Assembly (NCBI GenBank): GCA_017562135.1
Contig: QEYB01000313.1
Span: 1-64,000, forward strand
DNA length: 64,000 bases
Source of the DNA: Dipylidium caninum
Lineage: Eukaryota > Platyhelminthes > Cestoda > Cyclophyllidea > Dipylidiidae
Direction of reading: 5' to 3'
The position numbers were made by a program, and so were the translations under genes. The notes under the pieces were generated by a model, which made no database searches, was not told the origin of the DNA, and saw nothing but the letters and a program-made list of their open reading frames with translations. Shown in pieces: positions 1-12,480 of the stretch. Every line of letters begins with the position of its first letter. Position 1 is the stretch's first letter.

Positions 1-3000
1 GGTGAACGGATGTAGTAAATTGGCACCCGAGGAATTTACCGGAGTTCAACTGGCAGTTTCGTTTCCGGTCTGCACCAAACTGACCTAAAATACCGTCAAT
101 GCCCACCTTCCCTCATCTCTAATCATTCCCATCTCTTTACTCTGCCCCCCCATTTCTCTTTATTCTATTATGAGGCCCACCTCCTAACCGCACATCCGTG
201 AATGAATGTAATAACGTGAGAGAAAGCGAAAAGTGTCGGAAGTTGCTTATTTCGGTTTTCGACGAGACACTTCTCTCACATTGGATCGACAAACACCACT
301 TCCTCGCCCACCATCCTTTACAAGGCCCAACTTCTCTCGAACCACCGTAGGGGCTAATGTCATCCAATTTGCACGGCTTCCACTACAGTGCAACTCTTTC
401 TACCACAAAATGTCACCCTGGACTCCAACTTCCCTCCCCCTGATGTCTCACCTCCTTCGCAATGTAGCCACTCGAGGGCAGGACCGCTCGTCGGTCCCGG
501 AAAATTTGTAAATAAGAGCATATCTAAATCGTAGGGCCGGGTCCTGTTCACCATTTTCCTCCGACTCTTTCGTCACGTGGAAAGATCTAACCAACAGTGT
601 AGTCTGGAGCGTTCGAAGCGAAAACGAGGGACGTTACATTTGCTGTGCGGTGTTTTCATCTCGGAACATAGGCACCGCAAATACTAACAATTTCTTAGGT
701 TCTGGGTCTAACAATTCGGAAATTTAAAAGGCCCCGCGGAAGGAAATTACACGTGTGGGTTTTAATCTAACGCAGAATAGAGGAAGTTGCTAAGCTCTAC
801 AAAAAACAATACCCCACGCCGCCTTGATGGACAGAAAGGCTCCAATAGAAATTCGAACTCATTCACTTCGAATTGCGTTGAAGACGAGCGGATTTGACAG
901 CGTCATTCTATTGCATAGACTCGAGGATACCAAACCCAACCCTCGTCCTTGGCCACTTCTACCAACACAACCTGGTGTGGAATTTGATAGCTGAAACTTA
1001 TTTTCCACCATTTTTTATCCTACCCTTTTTATACCCGTAGCGGCAATTTGGTGCTTGTTCCACGCGGTGGCTAGCGATTTAAAACTTGGAACGCGTTATG
1101 GCTTTCGTGTTGTTAGGCGCCGACGCCGATGGAGGCGAGCCACTTTGTGAGGTAAAACTAGATGATGCAGCGCCATGTTACTCGTTCACAAAGCCCCATT
1201 TGCCTCTTCCCTTTCTTCTTGTCTGGCCTTTACACTCTTCTTCTTTTGTTGGAATGGCCACAATGGCGTGGTTTTTGACGTGCGGAAAAGGTCCTTTGTC
1301 CAGATATGCCCAAGCCATCCATCGTTTCCACAATCTTCCTCGCCCATGTGCAGTAGATTCGCTATGGTGGTGACAATGCCAAGTGAAACTTCTGTGATTT
1401 TCCACCTTCTGATTGTGTCAACATTTTGCTCTTCACCTGGTTTATGGGATTAAGAGGTTATCAAAATCTGGGCAGAAGCCTCCTTCTTCGCAGGAGAACA
1501 ATTCCGCTTGTTTCAGGGCCGACGTGGGACAGGCTTATACCTAGCAAATTTTTGACAAAAACATTCATTTCCACGCCCTACGTCTCGCTGGAAAACATGC
1601 GAGGCGTGGGTTCACAGGAAGTGGATAGGTTTCTAACCGCCACCTTTTCGATAGCTATTCAGTGGTGTTTTTTAGTGGCTCTCCTCCAACTTGCCACCGT
1701 TTTGTGCCCCAGTATGGGACTTCGAACAAAAAAAAACCAGTTTTGGGGACGTGACAGCTACAAAGGAGTTGAGAAGTCGTTATTACGAAATAAGTAACTA
1801 AGGGGTTTTGGTAGATTGGAATGGGCACAATCCAGCCTCGAATTAAGGGCATCACAAGAGTTTCTGAACAGTCTTGCGAATGAATGTTTTCTGATTTCTA
1901 GAATTTGCATCGAAAAAATCCTGCTGGCTCAATTGCATCCTCCTTCTTTCTCCAATACTTCCGGTCTGAGGTGGCCGCTTTTCGCTGTCCTGCTCTTCAT
2001 TGATGTGTGTAGATGCTGTCCCCCAAATTTTTCAACCTAATTAGCCAAATGCTCGTCATCTAATTGGGTAGCACGCATGACTTCTGCCTCCTTTCATGAC
2101 TCGCTGGAGACGGCGGGGTTTGACCTCCCAGTTTAGGACCCTGGGTGTCAAACTCTCGGGAATCAGGGGTGGCTCCTTCCGGGATAAAATACGCCTTATG
2201 TGCTTCGCCCTGGAGTTGGGACATATTCTTGGCATTCTTACTTGCTGGGTTGTTGTGTTTTTTTTGTATGAGCCAGGTTACTGCCAAAAGTAACAGTTTA
2301 GGGTAGCCCAATGGCTCGTCATCCCAATTAGTTGACGCGCATTAATATTTTACGAGTTTCTTACTCTTTCCATCCACTATATAGCGAAATTCACAGCCAA
2401 GGGGGAAGGGATCTGACAGGAATCAGCCTGCAAAAGAGCCTGACCCTTGACGACTTTGTAAAGGAAAGACACAAACAGCTGTTTAGCAGTGAATGTGGGG
2501 ACGCGGCCACACCGCTTCTTTGTGTTGGCGGCGTCCGGGGACGAAGGTGAAAAGACCACTTGCCATTATGTTTCTTTACTTAGATTCAGTGAAGGCGGGT
2601 TTTTTGATCCTTGGTTGATCAAGTGGAATTCAATCAATGACATGAATGGGGTTAGATTGGCATTGAAGCACATGTCGGTGGCGTCGGGAGGCCGCGTGCC
2701 CCCTGTGTCGACATCATCTTTGCAAGGTGTTGGGCCGCAGTGCGGCTTGCCCCACGGCTCGCCTGCATTGGTTGCTCTTATTGATTGTCGGTGGATTGCA
2801 TTGATTGGTTAGTGCGAAGCTGTAGTTGGGTATTTACCCGCGCGGGACTGCGGTGTTTATCAGTCAGTGGCGATAGAGACGTTGCGAACCCGACTTGAAG
2901 GACATTGTTTCAGGCGGGGAGATTTACTGGGGCCGGTACATTCTATCAAATTGTAACGCATGTGTCCCAAAGTGAGCTCAAACCGGGGACAAAACCTGGC

Positions 3001-4170
3001 GTAGAGTAGTAGGACAAAAAGCTCACTATTTTGATTTTCAGCACGAATACAGACGTGAAAAAGCGCCGGCGCACGTCCTTTTTTGATGATGCAATATTCC
3101 GAGTTTGAAGCACGAGTGGTTCAGAAAAGTTACTACAGGGGATAACTGGCTTGGGTGGCCGATCGTTCTTGGCAACGCCGCTTTTTTGATCCTTCCGATG
3201 TCGGCTTTTCCTATTGTTGTTTGAAGCAGAATCTACCAATCGTTGGCATTCTTTCACCTACTCATAATAGGAAACGTAAAGCTGGTATTAGGCCCATCGT
3301 GAACACAGGTTATGTGTTTACCCTACTGATGGGGCACATTGTGAGACGAGAAGAAGTGCCGACTGGGTTCGTCCGCTTTGTAATCCTGTTTAAGTTTACG
3401 CCCACACTTTCACATAAACACCTTCACGCAAGGCATGCCTTTCGCTCACCACGAAAGAGACGATCCAAATAAAGGGGAGATGGTTGTAAGAGATAAAGTT
3501 TCGATCGCGCCAAATTCTAGAAGACATTCGCTTTAGGAGCGGATACGATAGAGGGTGGCGGGCCGTCCAGCAGAATGATGGAAGGCTGACTTGCTCGAGT
3601 AGATGTTGGTTCTTCATCTGTTGTAAACACGGATCAAACGCCGCGCCCAGTTGATCCATCGAATTATCCATCCACCTACTGGGATGATCTCGTAAAGTTG
3701 TTTGTGAAAAGTGGCTGAAAGTGTAGGTTTGAGTTTGGCCTTCTTCGAACTTGTTCCATCTTAGGCAGTTTCTGAAGACGGCCGATTTGCCGTGGTTTGC
3801 TCCATGGGACCGCCATTTCAGACTAGGTTAGGGTCGGAGAGGTTCTGGCTGCGCCAATTGCCGATTACGTCTTGACTTTTTATTGCAAGAGCTAAGTGAT
3901 TACACTAATTTATTGCTGTTTTAATTTTTATTGCCCCGCGCTTATGGAATGATAAGGGAAATTAGTAGATTTCGCGTCCCACATTTTCTTGAAAAAATTA
4001 TAAAATCCCATTAGGACTAATGGAGAAATTCATTTACGCCTTCTTGGAGATATAACTCATTTGCACTGGAGGCGAGGGACTGATTTGCATTAAATCAAAT
4101 CGAGTGGATTAAAATGAATTCATTGTTTTGGACCAAACATTAAAAATGGAGTGGAAGGGGGGAAGCTGGA
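1..4170. other. No recognised gene; left edge of window
   Basis: All frames here are short and overlap on both strands, and none resembles a family I know. The only stretch with protein-like composition is a 54-codon plus frame at 828-992, starting MDRKAPIEIRTHSL and ending at TGA. It has no visible partner exon and no second copy in the window. No RNA gene, tandem repeat or element end was seen. The DNA may be decayed repeat sequence too old to align by eye. Confidence 0.5.
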
Positions 4171-4830
4171 AGACGACGGACGACTATGGCGAACAAGCAA
4201 GTCCCGCGTAGGGCCGCGCTGAACCAGCTTGTCATTCTCATCTTCAGCCCACCAACGCGGCTCGCCTTACTTTCCACACTGCGTTTTTAACAAGCCCATT
4301 CATTTTTCACAGGCACAAGAATTGCGGCAAAGTTTCGTTAAATTGAAGTGAAAAACGACAACTTGGAAGTAACTAGGATTAAAACGAACCAGAAAGCCTT
4401 TCTCACGCAACACAGAGTGGGCAATAATAGAGGGGGAAAATGTTTGGCGAGATTGAAAGTTGATGAGGATGGAAGGAAAATTTCCGCGTTCATCTGACCA
4501 ATCCCTGTGCACAGTGTAACGCCTACTTTCGGGATTTCGCTGTTTCGATTTCTGAACTACTTCTTCTCCTCTTCCCATGGACCTCCAACAAAACCGAAAA
4601 AACTTTACTCTCCACTTCTTAGAGCCAGCAAGAAGAGGGGACAACCACGTTCTGGTGGATCAGGAGGACGCGTTTGTGCCATCGAAGGCTGTGATGTGCG
4701 TGGCTTGTTGACTTGCTTACGCACTCTCCCAATGGGGCATTTCCAGGGCAGCCAACTGCGTAAGGCCGAAATTGACTGAGTTGAAAGCAAACCCACCTAC
4801 TAGAAGTGAAGAGCTGTGGAGCAAGCACCA
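4171..4830 (+). repeat. Dispersed repeat family A, copy 1
   Basis: This stretch aligns in the same orientation with 32,120-32,700, partly with 51,130-51,640, and inverted with 36,060-36,360. Shared blocks include the aacgaaccagatagcc-like segment, the tttctcacgcaac segment and the word gtgcacagtgtaacgcctac, followed by a ttctgaactacttcttctcc block. Relative to the 32-kb copy it carries many one-base expansions of short homopolymers and few substitutions. No conserved frame is visible, so it is treated as non-coding repeat DNA. Confidence 0.7.
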
Positions 4831-5320
4831 GTCATTGGGCACACGTGTATAGACTATGAAAATGACCATTTGAAGTTACCAGAAGATGATGTTAATGAAA
4901 AGTTGGCCCACTGAAAGTGAAATGGCTTTTCAAGGCGATTTAAGGGGACAACTCACGGAAGATAAGAACTAGTTGTTTTTCAACCAGCGAAAGGCACAAC
5001 ATTGCGCTTTGCGGAAGCGTGAGTGTGGAAAAGGGGGCGAGGGGTTTGATTTGCTGGGAGGACAGTTGGCTTGAGAAAGAAAATTAACCGTATTCACGTC
5101 ACCCAAAAGGTCTGTCACAAATTGTGATGGAGTCCACCCAAGCGTAGGACACGTGGGAGGACAGTGTTAAAATCAGGTTCGAGGAGAGAAATTACTCGCT
5201 CACGATGAAAAACGTCCCAGGGAAAGTAAACGAAAGTTACTGTTAAAATAAAGGATGAGTTGTTCGGTTGGAATAGCTGGGGAAGAGTCATCACGAAAAA
5301 AAGTTGACTCCAGAAAGAGA
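4790..5320 (+). repeat. Dispersed repeat family B, copy 1
   Basis: Diverged direct copy of 48,990-49,510. Both start with a gaagagctgtgga block followed by a tatgaaaatg block. Both continue through gaggacagttggc, gtccacccaagcgtag and ttggaatggctg-like blocks to a gttgac terminal word. The 49-kb copy keeps longer frames than this one. The coding status of the ancestor is unknown. Confidence 0.6.
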
Positions 5321-5960
5321 CGCACAAAAGAACTCGATAACGTTGTTTTGCTTAACCCTAGTTGAAAGGGGGCCGAAAAAGATAAAAAGATTAGTATGAT
5401 TGAAATTCCCAGGAGGTTGAGTAAATTAATTGGAGGGATTCTTTCCCATTTAGATTAGTCAAGCTTCCCCAATTCATGACATTTGTTTCTTGTGTCCATT
5501 TTTCAATCCCCATTTTATAATAAAGACCACACGAAAAAGAGTCTCGAGTGCATTTTATAAAGGGAAAAGAAAAGGGGTAAATTCTACCATTTCTTAACGG
5601 TACGAGGTGTTAAACGCGTCCCAATGAGCCCAGGCGAGTATCTTGAGAGTCTGATTTCCTTCCTCTCTCCCACCACCAGCCGGCATTCGGCATTTCCTTG
5701 TATTTAATTATTTCAAATTCCCTCGGTAGCAAGCATCTCGAAAGCGTTGTCGTTGATTTATCGTGAAGCACGATTTCGTCGAAGGTGAAGCAGGAAGTTG
5801 CTTCAATTGGGTGAGGTGGTGCATTCCCACCGATGAAGCGGGAGTTTGGCTGGCTCGGTAGGCTGCGTCTCCTCTCTTCCGCGCTACCCCAAGTCTCCAC
5901 TCGGTTTTACTCACTACTTTGCCCAAGGGCGGAATTATTCCACGTTGGAAAAAGAAAAAG
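5321..5960. other. No recognised feature
   Basis: This interval separates the family B copy from the next repeat block. Its counterpart is absent from the collinear 32-kb locus, so it looks like an insertion, or a deletion in the other copy. I see no gene, RNA or tandem repeat in it. Confidence 0.4.
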
Positions 5961-7400
5961 TTGGACCCACTTTCCCGTCGGACTGTAACGGTTTTGCTTA
6001 CAGCATTCATTGAGGGTCTCCTAGGCTGGGAGGCCTTCATTTGAACGACCTTTTCTTCAAACCTACTCATTTTTTTTAAATGGCAGTTTTTCAACTCTTT
6101 AGTTCTAACCGGATTGGCATACATAAGAGCCACCTTCCGTCCGCAGGCATCAGCGGGCAACTGGTTATTTGAGGCCAAAGTAATGTTAACCCACAAAATT
6201 TAAGTTTTGATGGAATACTTTCTTTAGCTCTAAGTTGCTTGTTCGCAGTCCCACCTTGTGCTATTTCCGGGCTCTTAAGGACAAGTCCTTCTGCGTCCTT
6301 TTTTGCATGGCATAAGCTTTGGACGCTTGCAGGTCGAGAATTAACAAATTTTCTGAAACGCATGATAATTATCGCCAACCTTAGTTAGTTATAAAAGCAA
6401 AGTCAATCTAGGAAACATGTCAGGCCGTGAATAAGACTCCTGTCTGATAAAATCCAGTTCACAAGTTGGCTAAGGAGCCTTTGGAAGGCTGAACTGTCCT
6501 CCGCTCTCTGAAACTCTCCTGTGCTTGCTGTGTGGATAGGCCTTGAGCTGCGGTCGAAAGGAGCTGGTTTGGTGTTTGGCGGGCCTATTTAGCGTCGTCA
6601 CTGACTCACTTTAAATTCGTCAAGGTAGCGCTGCAAACGCACACTCAACTTCCTCCCTTCTTGGATGCAGTCTGAGCTTTCAGTGATGCAAAAAAGGCTG
6701 TTCGTCGAGCCAATGTCTGGGAAGAAGCCAGAAGAGACGAACGGCTTTGTTTCCACTTATTTGCCCCGAGTGTTTTACTGTCTCGAGCCAGAGTGACGAT
6801 TTTCCCTCTTGCATTACCCGTCCCTAACGACAAAAAAAAACTTTCATTCGAGGGCAAACAACCGCTTTTTCATTGCCTTCCAGCGGCCACTATTGCCCTC
6901 ACTCTCCCAACCTTGAGCGTGACAAGCATCCAAGCCGTTTCCGCAGTGGCCCATATGTTCTCGATTTTTCTACTCCGTCTTTAGAGTGGGCGACTTTCAC
7001 ACTTTTAAAACAAAAAAAGCCGGGGACTACATGGTATAGATTGGTGTTATTTACCTGAAAACGCGGATTTCATCGTGTTCCAGTTGTTTCTCTCGTTTCT
7101 CAATTACGCCGTTCCTCCTTGCTTACCTTTACTGGATCAAAAACTCTCTCGCATTTCTTCGCTAAGCAAGTCCACCGTGCAAAAATTAAGTGCAGGAGGC
7201 ACGTTTTCTTCGATTCTCACTTTGATCTTAACTGGTATTAACTTCCTTTACTCCTTAACTCCGTGGCGAGGGCCCCTCGATTCTGACATAGAAGCCTGGA
7301 TCCACCTGAAACATCAAGTCCACTTGACCTCAATAATTGATGTGAAAGAGTGACTTTTGTCACCACCACAAGGATTATTTCTTTCCTCGAAGGAGGCTTT
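5961..7400 (+). repeat. Long direct repeat of 32,900-34,235
   Basis: Collinear with 32,900-34,235 for more than 1.3 kb. Shared landmarks are a cagtcccaccttgtgctatt block, acatgtcaggccgtgaataa, an atggtatagattggtgttat block and the ccaccaccaca block near the end. The minus frame at 6,091-6,378 and its partner at 32,840-33,244 share the peptide KSPEIAQGGTA and nearby residues, hinting at an ancestral coding region. This copy is repeatedly longer at short homopolymers (for example gggcgacttt here against ggcgactt there), which breaks every frame. Confidence 0.75.
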
Positions 7401-7827
7401 CTGTGCCCAGGGCGTCCCGAATGATTGACGGGCAGGGTGTGGAGCAAGAATATGTTGAAGGCGAAGGAACAGAGCGAAGGCGATTTGCCGTCTTTTCACC
7501 GCTACGTAAACTCATCTCCGCAGCACTCATGTGCCAATGCCTCATTTTACTTAGCCATTTTTATTGACTCTGGGTATTTTCCATGTCTTTACCACGTAGG
7601 TTGGAGATTTCGTGGACATTGTGCGTGGCACTCTAACAGCAGCAGGCCGTCGCACTTCAGGTCGCAGTACGGGCCCGTCGTCTGGCCCCTGTCAGTTCAG
7701 TATTTTTGACTTGGCATGCTCACACTGAAATTGAGGGAAATCAGACCATTTTTATTCCATCGACTCGAGGCAGCTTTCCTTTTCAATTGGAAGTTTCCCC
7801 GAGTTCTGCCTCCTATCTCTATGCAAA

Positions 7828-8157
7828 ATGAAAGCATTTCGGGCGATTTTGAGGGTGTTGCCATACACTCCTCTCATTGTATCTACTATTTTTCCGTCTG
7901 TCTCTGCGCTTCCCTTCAAACCACCATCAGCCCTTCAATGTGCTACGCCTTCCCACCTGATGTTGAACAAGGACCTGATCACTGTTTCATCGCCAACATC
8001 CCAAGTCGACGCGTTTGTAGCGATTGTCCAACCATCCTGTCTGCCCCAAATTACCTACCGTAACTCTTCCACACAGTGGATTCAGTGCCTACTTCTCGGA
8101 GGTGCAGCTCACGAAACCTGCCGTGCAGCACCCGAACCCCATTTCACTGGCAAGTGA
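7828..8157 (+). CDS. Unrecognised ORF with signal-peptide-like start
   Basis: An uninterrupted 109-codon frame. It opens with MKAFRAIL, then a hydrophobic run with small residues before a possible cleavage after VSA near residue 27. A serine/threonine/proline-rich body with five cysteines follows, ending at TGA. No family is recognised and no splice partner is obvious. Overlapping frames (7,716-8,063 and 8,076-8,276) also stay open, so this may be chance. Confidence 0.15.
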   Translation: MKAFRAILRVLPYTPLIVSTIFPSVSALPFKPPSALQCATPSHLMLNKDLITVSSPTSQVDAFVAIVQPSCLPQITYRNSSTQWIQCLLLGGAAHETCRAAPEPHFTGK

Positions 8158-8392
8158 ATCAGTACGATCGGCCCATATGTGCTACTAAGCCCACTTTCTA
8201 CCCCAAGCGGCCATTTGCCAATAAAAATGACATCAGGTTTCACATTTGGACTCTTTCCTCTCCCGCCTGTCGATGATACAGGAAAGTGTGTGTTGCTTAC
8301 TCATCTAGCTCATTCACGAGCAAGAGGAGGAGCCATAACAACCACAACGGTCATAACAAAATAAACCACAGTCTAAACAAAAGCAACAACCC

Positions 8393-8566
8393 ATGACGGT
8401 CTTGCTGGAGGCCCACAAATTGTCCGAAGAGCAAGCAGGAGGCGACGACTACTACGACCCAAGTGAGCAGCCGTACATTTCGGTAGTGCTTCCGCCCAAC
8501 GCACAATTCACACCTCAGTTTTGGCCTACACTCCAATGCACAGCAACAGCTTACTTAGCCGCTTAA
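8393..8566 (+). pseudogene. Glutamine/proline-rich C-terminal gene fragment
   Basis: A 57-codon plus frame that starts MTVLLEAHKLSEEQ, includes an acidic-tyrosine stretch (GDDYYDPSEQ) and a PNAQFTPQ motif, and ends at TAA. At DNA level it aligns inverted with 40,860-40,960, whose minus frame reads SNAQLTPQVLAYTPP. Just after TPQ the two copies differ by one base, so this copy leaves the shared frame and ends early. It is likely a broken duplicate of the same gene. The family is not recognised. Confidence 0.4.
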
Positions 8567-10985
8567 AGCTGATATGATGAGTGTTGTGATACCGTGATAC
8601 CGAGTTTGTGTCGGCAATGGAAAAAAACCCATTTTTCGCAAAGTGCGTCACGTTCAAATTGGTCTTCTTTCTCCTCTACTCTTGTCTCTCCTTCTCTGCT
8701 CTCCTCGTGACTCCTCGCCTAGTTTTTGTCTGCATTGCAGAAACGCATATACTCGTTTCTTCTGCACAGCTTTTGCTGTGGCTTGCCAAACAAAAACATG
8801 CAAGAGAGTGTTGGGTGAAGCAGACGAAATCGGAGAAAAGAGAAGGAGGAAATGAGAAGACGAGGAAAAAACAATTTCTTAAAGTGTTACTCCCCTTTTT
8901 TTCCTTCGTCCCTCCGCCCTAATTAGAAACATTTGTTCTCCTCTTCATCTTCTAGTAGACACACATATGCCGTTTTGGTGCCTACCCTGAGATTCACAAG
9001 TCAGAGTAAGGTTGAGGAAATCTTCGACGCACGGGTGGAGGAATGGCTGACGCTAACAAACCACATATATGTCGAGCGTGAAAAGAATTAGCTTATCTCT
9101 CAATGCCCAGACACGACCACTGCCTCAACGTTTTGAGATGAGGGTGCCGAGTGTTCCACCGCGTTTCACAAGGTCCAGGCCCCATGGCAAACGACTTCTC
9201 CTTCTCAATAGAATATCATTTACCGCGCATGTGGACCACGAGCTTTGTGCACGCCTGAGTCTCCCAAGTCTCAATGAAAGTAATGTGCTCAGTGGAAAAG
9301 CTTGGCAGCCACTACCAGACAGCCTACGTGGAGGGGCGCATTGTCGAGAATGTGACAGAATCACGTCTTCCACTTATACTTCAATTGAGTGTATCATGTT
9401 CTCTCTGCCAACACTGCCACATTAATGTTCTCGAAACTTGCGCCCCGGTACTTTTCGATGCAAGCTCGTACAATTAAAGCAGATATAAGAGGCGTTTTGT
9501 TTCCATCTGGTTTCTGCGAAAAATAAAATAACAGTGGTTTATGATAAGGGAAAAATTACAGAAAGAATGGCTCTGGAATGTATATATGAAATGTTCCCTA
9601 GCGCACGCTGCAATGTATCTCTTCGAAGCACACTTGTTGGACGGACACCGCTGGCTTCCACCGCAGTCAGTGGATATCATCGAATGTAAAGCGGTGGGAG
9701 AAAGTGCTGACTCTGACTCCTGGCAATGACTTGTGTGTCCACCAAACTTGCTCACCCGAAAGTCTGTCGAGAGCATGTCGCATGAGGTGTTGCGTCAAGA
9801 AACTGATTGGATACTCCACGATCGTGGAATTGAGGCCTGATTTTCGCCAAATCACCCATTCGCCTCAACGACACTCTCAGCAAAGGCAACAACAGCGTAA
9901 TTCTTTGACGTGAGCGTTAAATTTCCTCGCGTCCTGGTAATATTAGACGAATCAAAGGCCACTTGACTGAACATGTCATCGTCACTTCTGCAATGTACCC
10001 TAATTGTGAGGAGAGACTCGTCTTATCGCAATTCCAACTTCATCTCCGCTCAGGCGAGAGTGCGCATTAGAGCGAGAGAAGGCATTTTTGCAAGATTACT
10101 CTCAGGGCCACTTTTTTTCTGAGATATTCTGACGAGATGAAATTGAAGATCAGGGATCCTTCGACTCTCTAAGTCGTCAATATAGAGGGGATCCAGGTTA
10201 CGTAGGGACGCAGGGAAGAGCTCTATCAACCTCCCAGTCAATGGGCGTTCACGGCGTCAACCTCCGTCCGATGTCGGAAGTGGAGTCAATTAAACGGAGG
10301 CCACTTGGTCGACGAGTTGCAGTAAAGTGCCCTCGAAAGAAGGCTATAGGAATAAGTTGGGAAGAGAGATACGAGGGTAACAGGATTGCGATGTGAAGGG
10401 AGTGCGTATCTAGCTGACCTTGATCTTCCACGACTACTCACTATAGACGAACTTCCCACTATGCGAATCTCTTCCCAAATGAGACGAACATAAGCTGCGG
10501 AAATTAGTCGAACGAACGACTGTCAGCGTTCACCGCATTCAAACGGTTCCATTTGCTGAATATATACATGGATAAGTACAGCTTCGTTGCCTTTCCCATA
10601 TGGAGCTTAACTTCAACGGCAACAATTGTTTTAACCAAGGACGGCATGTCAGGGCCCCGCAACCAGCACGGTGTCATGCGTTTCGATTTCGACTAGACGA
10701 ACCATCAAAAACGGGACTACAGCTACACAAAGATTGAGGCTTCACCCCCGTGTTCATGAGTTCAGTAGACGAAGAGAATCATGTCCTCTGCCCCTATTTC
10801 CCGCCTCTTTGTGAGATTGCAAAGAATAGTTTTTAAAATTCTCTCCCTCTCTCATATCATCCCACCATACGAAACACCACGTCACTCCATCCCCCCCTTC
10901 TTCCTTTCCCAAGTGCCCAGTCATGGGCACAGACAAGAGTGTTTGTCGCCCTCACTTGAAAGTGGTGAATGGGGCTTCGTTCCGT
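8567..10985. other. No recognised gene
   Basis: Short, mutually overlapping frames on both strands (for example 9,069-9,425 plus and 9,474-9,776 minus) show no domain and no splice logic. No tandem repeat or RNA gene was seen. I found no convincing second copy of this stretch elsewhere in the window. Confidence 0.4.
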
Positions 10986-10989
10986 GAAA

Positions 10990-11500
10990 TGTGGTGACAA
11001 ATTAGATTTATGCAAGTACGAGCGTGTGTACCGCTGTTTCCATTTTTCCCATCTCCCACCACCAAGGGCGTGTTTCTGCGATGGAGCAGGCGCAGAATTG
11101 AAAAATAGTTAGATGAAACAAGACATACGCGTCTCGGATGCAACAAAGATTTTATTTGTTGACTGCGAGGTCGCAAAGTGACATATGGAAAAGGGGGCGA
11201 GGTGAAGGCGAATGAAGTGTGGAATGTAAAATCGTTCACATCTTCTAAGAATCCTGTGCACAGCCAGATTGATCCTTTCGCAGAAACAACGCCATCAAGT
11301 CCCGACTCATCATCCTCGTTGATGCCACGACCCCTACTTCTTCCCCGATCCATGACATGTCCTCCTCTTGCATGGCATCAGGCAGCCCACTCGCTTTTCT
11401 CCCTAATTTCTGCACTGCCTCTGCCTCCTTAACAAGCCAGCCAAATTCAGCAATGACACGCATTCTGAGCCAGCGAAGCCGACGTGCTTTGCACACACTT
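10990..11500 (+). repeat. Dispersed repeat family D, copy 1
   Basis: Direct copy of 34,750-35,180. Aligned blocks are a gatgaaacaagacata segment, tttatttgttgactgcgagg against tttatttgtcgactgtgacg, and a tttctgcactgcc block near the end followed by a gccagcgaagccg-like block. Divergence is high, so it is an old duplication. No shared frame stands out. Confidence 0.6.
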
Positions 11501-12300
11501 CGCTAGAGGATCGTAGACAAATGACTCGACTTGTTTAGTGATGGCTACTGCAGGCAACAAAGTGAAGTTGTGCCTGAGATTTGGACTTTAAGGTCAAATT
11601 TAAATCATCTGTGTCTTGTGGCGTTTAAAATTCACTGATTTTTGCGTCTAAAATATAGTCCTCCAAATCAGTCATCCTTCGCCGTCGTGAACGTACATTT
11701 GATAGCTTGTTGGGCAGGCGAGTAGGTATGTGGGTAGGCGATGGGCCTGAAATAATTCACCAAGTTCTCAATATCAGCAGTAATCAGTTCTCAGCGTCTG
11801 TGACCTTTCCGTGCGTGGAAAGCCTCACTTGTGAAGCCACTGTGAAAGGCGGATTGTGCAGAGAACGTGTTCGCCTCACAATGTGGACAACATGATATTG
11901 CGAAGGAGAAAGCCTCCCCAGATGTTTCCATGTGGCTCGCTTTCTTTCCAACAATCATCTCAGTAGCCTAATCTGTTCGCCATCACCAAAGGTGGTATCC
12001 GAGCGCAAACGCAACCAAATCCAAAAATCATTTGATCATCGTGCATAGCCGCTCAGATGAAATTGTACGAGTCGAATCACTTGTCAACGATGACTACAGT
12101 TGGTTGAACAAGTCTCACACTCTTTCGCATTTGCACGCAATGCGTTTGTCCCTGAATGTGGCTTGTCTTGCCCTCTTAATCGTGAGTTTGAGAACCGACA
12201 AGGAAAGCATTCAAAAATCACGTAAGGCAAGATTTTATTATGGCGAAATGACAATGGCTTCAAAGCTCCTTTTGGAGTAAGAAAAGGAGTGTCACTGTGC
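11501..12300. other. No recognised feature
   Basis: Short frames only, such as 12,032-12,280 plus and 12,084-12,302 minus, which shadow each other. Nothing recognised. Confidence 0.35.
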
Positions 12301-12480
12301 ACCAGGATACATTTGTTGTGTGAGGTAAGGCCGAGAAAGGAAAGGGTCGTGAAGGTGTGCGGAGAAATGACTTACTTCTCCAAAGCGTCACGCAACGGGG
12401 TTCGAATGTTCTAGCAATAAAATAATTGCGTCGCCATCATACATATTTGAAAGCCAGAGGGTGAAGCAAATTTTCGCCTC
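12301..12480 (+). repeat. Dispersed repeat family E, copy 1
   Basis: Aligns directly with 46,880-47,000 through the words gtcgtgaaggtgtg, agaaatgac and gcaaaataattg-like segments. Short and diverged. Confidence 0.5.
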
